Of a DNA stretch of 64,000 nt, positions 59,564-64,000 are shown piece by piece. The position numbers and the translations under genes were made by a program. The notes beneath the pieces were generated by a model. The model searched no databases, had not been told where the DNA came from, and saw only the letters and a program-made list of their open reading frames with translations. The stretch spans positions 62,001 through 126,000 of the forward strand of contig NZ_FRCS01000011.1 in assembly GCF_900143005.1 (NCBI RefSeq). The letters are read 5' to 3'. This stretch comes from Cryptosporangium aurantiacum (lineage in GTDB: Bacteria; Actinomycetota; Actinomycetes; Mycobacteriales; Cryptosporangiaceae). How positions within the stretch are numbered: position 1 is the stretch's first letter; every line of letters starts with the position of its first letter.

Positions 59564-60175
59564 TCAGGCGGCGAGCAGGGCCGTGACCGACGCGCGGAGC
59601 GTCGCCCGCACCTCGGTGGGGTCGTCCAGTTGCCCGCCGACCACAACGCCGTCCCGCAGCATCACGAGCATCCGCGCCGCCGCGTCCGGGGTGGGGTGGT
59701 CGCTCGCCAGCAGCAGATCCCGCAGCGCGTCCGCGTACCAGCGCCGGTGGTCGGCGACGACCCGCCGCACCGGGCTGGCCGGGTCGGGGTATTCGACCGC
59801 GGCGTTGACGAACGCGCAGCCGCGGAAGCCCGGCCCGCAGGTGAATTCGCCCAGCGCGTCGAACATCGTCAGCACCACGTCGACCGGTTCGATGCCCGCC
59901 GACAGCGTGGCCAGCGCCGCCGCCTGGCGGTCGTGCAGGTCGGCGAGGTAGGCGCAGACCAGGGCGTCCTTGGTCGGGAAGTGGTGGTAGAACGTGGCCT
60001 TCGCGACGCCGGCCTCGGCGATGATCCGATCGATGCCGACCGCGCGGATGCCCACCGTGTAGAACAGCACGCTCGCGGTGCCGAGGATGCGACGGCGCGC
60101 GCTCGCCGGGCGTGCGTCCGGCGCGGTCTCGGACGCGAGACCGCCGGGGAGTTCGAGGGGAGGAAACGTCGGCAC
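59564..60175 (-). CDS. TetR-family transcriptional regulator
   Basis: 203-residue repressor with an N-terminal helix-turn-helix (VGIDRIIAEAGVAKATFYHHFPTKD, about residues 46-70) and a ligand domain with GFRGCAFVNAAVEYPDP, seen in the GCPF/GCAF subgroup. Three cysteines (C74, C113, C120; the last two 7 residues apart) could sense thiol stress. It is divergent from ohr. Two identical-type palindromes between the genes are its likely operators. Confidence 0.88.
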   Translation of the reverse strand: MPTFPPLELPGGLASETAPDARPASARRRILGTASVLFYTVGIRAVGIDRIIAEAGVAKATFYHHFPTKDALVCAYLADLHDRQAAALATLSAGIEPVDVVLTMFDALGEFTCGPGFRGCAFVNAAVEYPDPASPVRRVVADHRRWYADALRDLLLASDHPTPDAAARMLVMLRDGVVVGGQLDDPTEVRATLRASVTALLAA

Positions 60176-60191
60176 GCCTTGAAGTTACCAG

Positions 60192-60205
60192 ACAGACCTG
60201 TCTAT
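60192..60205. promoter_or_regulatory. TetR operator 1 (predicted)
   Basis: ACAGACCTGTCTAT, near-symmetric half-sites ACAGAC and GTCTAT about a CT centre. It shares its half-site pattern with operator 2, 26 bp centre to centre. Confidence 0.6.
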
Positions 60206-60217
60206 TCTGCGGGGTAG

Positions 60218-60231
60218 ACAGACCAGTCTGT
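60218..60231. promoter_or_regulatory. TetR operator 2 (predicted)
   Basis: ACAGACCAGTCTGT, a palindrome (ACAGAC/GTCTGT about CA). It lies about 26 bp before the ohr start codon and may overlap the promoter of either divergent gene. Confidence 0.65.
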
Positions 60232-60257
60232 ATGGCAACTTCGACGAAGGGACCGGC

Positions 60258-60677
60258 ATGTCTGCGCTCTACACCGCGATCGCCACCGCCGACGGAAACG
60301 GCCGCAACGGGCACGTGCGCACGTCCGACAGCAAGCTCGACGTCCAGCTCTCGTTCCCGAAGGAGATGGGTGGCAGCGGCGCCGGGAGCAACCCCGAGCA
60401 GCTGTTCGCGGCCGGGTACGCGGCCTGCTTCTCCAGCGCGCTCGGGCTGATCGCCGGTCAGCGCAAGATCGACGCGTCCGAGGCCGCGGTGACCGCTGAG
60501 GTGGGCCTCGTCGCGGGCGAGAACAACGCGTTCGGGCTGGCCGTGACGCTGCGGGTCGAGCTGCCGGAGAGCCTGCAGGGAGAGGTCGGTCGCGAGCTGG
60601 TCGAGGCCGCCCACCAGGTGTGCCCGTACTCCAACGCGACCCGCGGCAACATCCCGGTCGAACTCGTCGTCGAGTAG
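60258..60677 (+). CDS. ohr: Organic hydroperoxide resistance protein (OsmC/Ohr family)
   Basis: Thiol-dependent peroxidase that reduces organic and lipid hydroperoxides. The 139-residue protein has the two catalytic cysteines C57 (AAGYAACFSSAL) and C122 (HQVCPYSNATRGN) and the SNPEQLFAAGYAA motif of Ohr. It is divergent from a TetR regulator rather than the usual MarR-type OhrR. The next gene, a type III PKS, starts 50 bp downstream on the same strand. Confidence 0.93.
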   Translation: MSALYTAIATADGNGRNGHVRTSDSKLDVQLSFPKEMGGSGAGSNPEQLFAAGYAACFSSALGLIAGQRKIDASEAAVTAEVGLVAGENNAFGLAVTLRVELPESLQGEVGRELVEAAHQVCPYSNATRGNIPVELVVE

Positions 60678-60726
60678 GACGCGGCGCTGAGAGGCGCGGG
60701 CGGCGATCAGCGCCTACGGTCGAGCC

Positions 60727-61860
60727 ATGACGCAGCTCGTCGCGGTCCATGGCGTCCTCCCCGACCACCGGTACCCGCAATCCGAGCTCACCGATCTGGT
60801 CGCCGAGGCCTGTCGGCTCGATGACGCCCAGCGGCGTTTCCTGGAGCGCGTCCATCGCGGCGCGGGCGTCCAGACCCGGCACCTGGTGCTGCCGATCGAG
60901 GAGTACCGCACGTTACGGGACTTCGGCGCCGCGAACGACGCGTTCCTCACCGGCGCGGTCGACCTCGGCTCGCGTGCGATCCTCGGCGCGCTGGCCGAGG
61001 CCGGCCTCACCGTGGACGACGTCGACGTGATCCTCGCGGTCAGCTCCACCGGCCTGGCGATCCCGTCGCTGGACGCCCGGATCGCCGGCCACATCGGCCT
61101 GCGCCCGGACGTCAAGCGCACGCCGATCGTCGGCCTGGGCTGCGCTGCTGGGGCGGTCGGCATCTCGCGGCTGCACGACTACCTGCGCGGCTGGCCGGAC
61201 CAGGTCGCGGTCCTGGTCACGGTCGAGCTCTGCTCACTCACCGCGCAGTACGACGACCGGTCGCCGACCAACCTGGTGGCCAGCGGCCTGTTCGGCGACG
61301 GCGCCGCCGCCGTGGTAGCCGTCGGCCCGGAACGCGCAGCCGCCACGCCTGGCGTGGCCGGCTCGGCCGCCACGGCCGGGTCGGCCGCCACAGCTGGCTC
61401 GGCCGGCGCGCGGGCCTCGGCGCGGGGGCCGCGCGTGATCGCGACGCGCAGCGCGCTCTATCCCGGCACGTTCCGCACGATGGGCTTCGACGTCGGCGCC
61501 GGCGGCCTGCGGGTCGTGCTCGGCACCGAGGTCCCCGCGCTCGTCGCGGAGCACCTGCGCGCCGATGTGGACACGTTCCTCGCCGACCACGGGCTGACCA
61601 GGAAGGACATCACGACCTGGGTCTCCCACCCCGGCGGCCCGAAGGTGCTGGAAGCCGTGGAGACCGGCCTGGAACTCCCGGAGGGCGCGCTCGGCGCCAG
61701 CTGGAGCTCGCTGCGCCGGATCGGCAACGTCTCGTCGGCGTCCGTGCTCCACATCCTGCGGGACACTCTGGTGGATCGCCCACCGGAGCCGGATACGCCC
61801 GGCATGCTGTTGGCGATGGGCCCCGGCTTCTCCGCGGAACTGGTGCTGCTGCAGTGGTGA
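60727..61860 (+). CDS. Type III polyketide synthase (alkylresorcinol/phloroglucinol-type, SrsA-like)
   Basis: Homodimeric chalcone-synthase-like enzyme that extends acyl-CoA starters with malonyl-CoA. The 377-residue protein has the catalytic triad C139 (GLGCAAGA), H301 (VSHPGGPK) and N334 (RIGNVSSASV). Residues ~205-233 are an Ala/Gly-rich repeat (GSAATA units) in a loop. Codon 63 is TTA. The following overlapping genes (methyltransferase, flavin hydroxylase) give the order of the S. griseus srsABC phenolic-lipid operon. The starter acyl group cannot be deduced. Confidence 0.9.
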   Translation: MTQLVAVHGVLPDHRYPQSELTDLVAEACRLDDAQRRFLERVHRGAGVQTRHLVLPIEEYRTLRDFGAANDAFLTGAVDLGSRAILGALAEAGLTVDDVDVILAVSSTGLAIPSLDARIAGHIGLRPDVKRTPIVGLGCAAGAVGISRLHDYLRGWPDQVAVLVTVELCSLTAQYDDRSPTNLVASGLFGDGAAAVVAVGPERAAATPGVAGSAATAGSAATAGSAGARASARGPRVIATRSALYPGTFRTMGFDVGAGGLRVVLGTEVPALVAEHLRADVDTFLADHGLTRKDITTWVSHPGGPKVLEAVETGLELPEGALGASWSSLRRIGNVSSASVLHILRDTLVDRPPEPDTPGMLLAMGPGFSAELVLLQW

Positions 61861-62372
61861 GCTTCTACACGATCCTCGTCCTGGCGGTCGGTCTCGAACG
61901 CGTCGCCGAGCTGTTCGTCGCCGTGCGCAACATGCGCTGGAGCTTCGCCCGCGGCGGCCGGGAGTACGGCAAAGGCCACTACCCGTTCATGGTCGTCCTG
62001 CACACCGGGTTCCTCGCCGGGTGCCTGATCGAGGTCTGGCAGGCCGACCGGCCGTTCCTGCCCTGGCTGGGATGGCCGATGCTGGTGCTCGTGGTGGCCG
62101 CGCAGGGTCTGCGCTGGTGGTGCATCCGGACGCTCGGCCACCAGTGGAACACCCGGATCATCGTCGTTCCCGGGATGCCGCTGGTCACCGGCGGCCCGTA
62201 CCGCTGGCTCCGGCACCCGAACTACGTCGCGGTCGTCGTCGAGGGCTTCGCGCTCCCGCTGGTGCACACCGCCTGGGTCACCGCGCTGGTCTTCACGGTG
62301 CTGAACGCCGGGCTGCTGACCGTCCGGATCCGCGCCGAGGACGCGGCCCTGCGGGCTGCCTCGAGCACGTGA
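61857..62372 (+). CDS. Isoprenylcysteine carboxyl methyltransferase-family protein (SrsB-like)
   Basis: 171-residue membrane methyltransferase with several hydrophobic helices and the ICMT/PEMT C-terminal signature (GPYRWLRHPNYVAVVVEG). In S. griseus, SrsB of this family methylates alkylresorcinols. The GTG at 61857 overlaps the PKS stop (GTGA); a GTG one codon earlier is also possible. Probably methylates a phenolic hydroxyl of the PKS product. Confidence 0.85.
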   Translation: MSFYTILVLAVGLERVAELFVAVRNMRWSFARGGREYGKGHYPFMVVLHTGFLAGCLIEVWQADRPFLPWLGWPMLVLVVAAQGLRWWCIRTLGHQWNTRIIVVPGMPLVTGGPYRWLRHPNYVAVVVEGFALPLVHTAWVTALVFTVLNAGLLTVRIRAEDAALRAASST

Positions 62373-63406
62373 CCGGGGTGATCGACCTGCTGGTGGCCGG
62401 GGGCGGCCCGGCGGGGCTGGTCACGGCGCTGCTCGCCGCGCGCCGCGGCCTCACGGTGACCGTGCTGGAGCCACGGGCCACCCCGATCGACAAGGCGTGC
62501 GGCGAGGGCCTGATGCCCGGAGCCGTCGAGCTCCTGTCGGAGCTCGGTGTCCAGGTTCCCGGCCTGCCCTTCCGCGGCATCCACTACGCGGACGCGACGC
62601 GCGGGGTCGACGCGCTGTTCCGGAGCGGCTCGGGACGGAGCGTCCGGGGCCTGGGCGTCCGGCGCACGGCGTTGCACGCGAACCTCGTCGACGCGGTAAC
62701 GAGGGCCGGTGTCGAGATCGTGCCCCGCGCGGCGGACACCGTGGCCCAGGACGCCGACGGCGTCCGCGTCGCCGGGATGAGGGCCCGGTACCTCGCGGCA
62801 GCCGACGGGCTGCACTCGCCGATCCGGCGGCAGCTCGGGCTGCAGCGTCCGTCGAGAGGCCCCGCCCGGCACGGGCTCCGGCAGCACTATCGCGTCGCCC
62901 CGTGGACGGACCTCGTCGAGGTGCACTGGACGTCCGGCGCTGAGGCGTACGTGACCCCGGTGGCCCCCGACCTGGTAGGCGTCGCGCTCCTCACCACCGC
63001 ACGGGGGCCGTACAACGACCACCTCGACGCGTTCCCCGCGCTGACGGCCCGCCTGGAACACCCGGTCGGCGCGGTCCGCGGCGCGGGCCCGCTCCGGCAG
63101 CGGGTCGCCTCCCGCGTCGCCGGCCGGGTGCTGCTGGTCGGCGACGCCGCCGGGTACGTCGACGCGCTGACCGGCGAGGGCCTCGCGGTGGCCTGGGCGA
63201 GCGCCGCCGAGCTCGTGGCCTGCGTCGCCGCGGACCGCCCGGCCGCGTACGAGCGACGCTGGCGCCGGGCATCCCGGCGGTACCGGGTGCTGACCGGTGG
63301 TCTGCTCTGGGCCCGCAACCGGCCGCTGCTGTCCCGGACGATCGTCCCGGCGGCGGCGCGGCTACCCCGCACGTTCGCGACGGTCGTGAACCAACTGGCC
63401 CGCTGA
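62369..63406 (+). CDS. FAD-dependent monooxygenase (SrsC-like hydroxylase / geranylgeranyl reductase-like)
   Basis: 345-residue flavoprotein of the PHBH/GGR superfamily. It has the N-terminal Rossmann GGGPAG motif (residues 11-16), the CGEGLMPGAVELL segment, and the second FAD motif VGDAAGYVDALTGEGLAVA. The GTG at 62369 overlaps the methyltransferase stop; the frame open upstream is out of context. By analogy with SrsC it hydroxylates the alkylresorcinol to give a quinone precursor; a reductase role is the alternative. Confidence 0.88.
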   Translation: MTGVIDLLVAGGGPAGLVTALLAARRGLTVTVLEPRATPIDKACGEGLMPGAVELLSELGVQVPGLPFRGIHYADATRGVDALFRSGSGRSVRGLGVRRTALHANLVDAVTRAGVEIVPRAADTVAQDADGVRVAGMRARYLAAADGLHSPIRRQLGLQRPSRGPARHGLRQHYRVAPWTDLVEVHWTSGAEAYVTPVAPDLVGVALLTTARGPYNDHLDAFPALTARLEHPVGAVRGAGPLRQRVASRVAGRVLLVGDAAGYVDALTGEGLAVAWASAAELVACVAADRPAAYERRWRRASRRYRVLTGGLLWARNRPLLSRTIVPAAARLPRTFATVVNQLAR

Positions 63407-63432
63407 CGCCCCCGCTCAGGCGACGCCCGATC

Positions 63433-64000
63433 ATGGCGTCCATGGACGACGCCCTGCTCCGCACCCCCTCCGGCCGGCTGCGCGCTCGCGCGCTCGGAGT
63501 CCCGTTCCTCGGCACGCCCGGGCCCTGGAACGCGCTGACCGACGTGCCCGGCGTGGCCGTGGGCTACACGACGCTGGTCGAGGGTGCGGGCGTGCGGACC
63601 GGTGTCACTGCGATCCTGCCGCGCGGACGCGACGGCGTCGGCGTGCCGTGCGCGTCCGGCTGGTTCTCGTTCAACGGCAACGGCGAGATGACCGGGACGA
63701 CGTGGATCAGCGAGAACGGCGCCCTGAGCACGCCGATCGCGATCACGAACACCCACGCGGTCGGCCCGGCGCACCAGGGCGTCGTCGACTGGATCGCCAC
63801 CCACCACCCCCGGGTCGCCGAGCAGTGGCTGCTGCCGGTCGTCGCCGAGACGTACGACGGCGAGCTCAACGACATCAACGGGCGCCACGTCCGTCCGGAG
63901 CACGCGATCGCCGCGCTCGACGCAGCCACCACCGGGCCGCTCGACGAGGGCAGCGTCGGCGGCGGTACCGGCATGATCTGCCACGGGTTCAAGGGCGGTT
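63433..64000 (+). CDS. P1-family (DmpA/BapA-type) aminopeptidase, partial
   Basis: The first ~189 residues of a Ntn-hydrolase aminopeptidase that self-cleaves at a serine; that serine lies beyond the window. Family features seen: N-terminal NALTDVPGVAVGYTT, the GNGEMTGT segment, ITNTHAVGPAHQGVVDW, VAETYDG-LNDINGRHV and the GGGTGM motif. ATG 63433 and ATG 63442 are both possible starts; no clear ribosome-binding site is seen. Confidence 0.88.
   Translation, partial: MASMDDALLRTPSGRLRARALGVPFLGTPGPWNALTDVPGVAVGYTTLVEGAGVRTGVTAILPRGRDGVGVPCASGWFSFNGNGEMTGTTWISENGALSTPIAITNTHAVGPAHQGVVDWIATHHPRVAEQWLLPVVAETYDGELNDINGRHVRPEHAIAALDAATTGPLDEGSVGGGTGMICHGFKGG

Overview
The window is a very GC-rich, densely packed chromosomal segment from a filamentous-type actinomycete. 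Evidence: frequent GTG/TTG starts, dozens of 1-4 bp stop/start overlaps (ATGA, GTGA, TGATG), a bldD gene, an mIHF/sIHF gene, a PimA/PatA/PgsA phosphatidylinositol-mannoside set, and a gene order close to that of the Streptomyces rpoZ-pyr-bldD-efp-aro-alaS-rel-secDF-ruv-pdx-pim-thrS region and to the same blocks in mycobacteria. The genus cannot be fixed from sequence alone; a Cryptosporangium/Frankia-like actinomycete is a guess. No tRNA, rRNA, CRISPR array, prophage or insertion sequence was seen.

Layout. (1) 1-2.2 kb, minus strand: coaBC (cut by the window edge), rpoZ, gmk, mihF. (2) 2.5-12.4 kb, minus strand: an eight-gene pyrimidine operon, pyrR-pyrB-pyrC-(membrane PH-like protein)-carA-carB-pyrD-pyrF. 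(3) 12.4-14.7 kb: bldD (plus) facing nusB and efp (minus). (4) 14.9-16.9 kb: an accessory secreted GH9 glycosidase lipoprotein (plus). (5) 16.9-23.9 kb, minus strand: shikimate genes aroQ, aroB, aroK, aroC and aroE, with a prepilin peptidase, mltG and ruvX. (6) 23.9-29.5 kb, minus strand: alaS, two small membrane proteins and rarA; the alaS leader carries a 53-bp tandem repeat. (7) 29.6-32.1 kb: an MMPL transporter (plus). (8) 32.1-43.7 kb: aspS, hisS, a metallo-hydrolase, a membrane cyclophilin (plus), a small Rel-linked gene, rel, apt, secF and secD. (9) 43.9-53.1 kb, minus strand: yajC, ruvB-ruvA-ruvC, yebC, pdxT, pdxS, a LemA-like protein, pimA, patA, pgsA. (10) 53.5-58.5 kb: EF-G2-like GTPase and HIT hydrolase (plus) facing thrS (minus). 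(11) 58.8-64 kb, an accessory end: a leaderless protein of 13-residue calcium-loop-like repeats, a divergent TetR/Ohr pair with two operator palindromes, a type III PKS / methyltransferase / flavin hydroxylase operon resembling the phenolic-lipid srsABC operon, and a truncated P1-family peptidase.

The most unusual signal is a family of four ~135-bp structured repeats (804-943, 13503-13640, 20229-20362, 56396-56531). Each touches or nearly touches the stop codon of a minus-strand gene, and their paired arms change in a compensatory way from copy to copy. A second theme is in-frame Ala/Gly/Pro/Ser/Thr-rich repeat expansions inside conserved housekeeping proteins (RarA, RuvC, SecD, PatA, the type III PKS, the prepilin peptidase).
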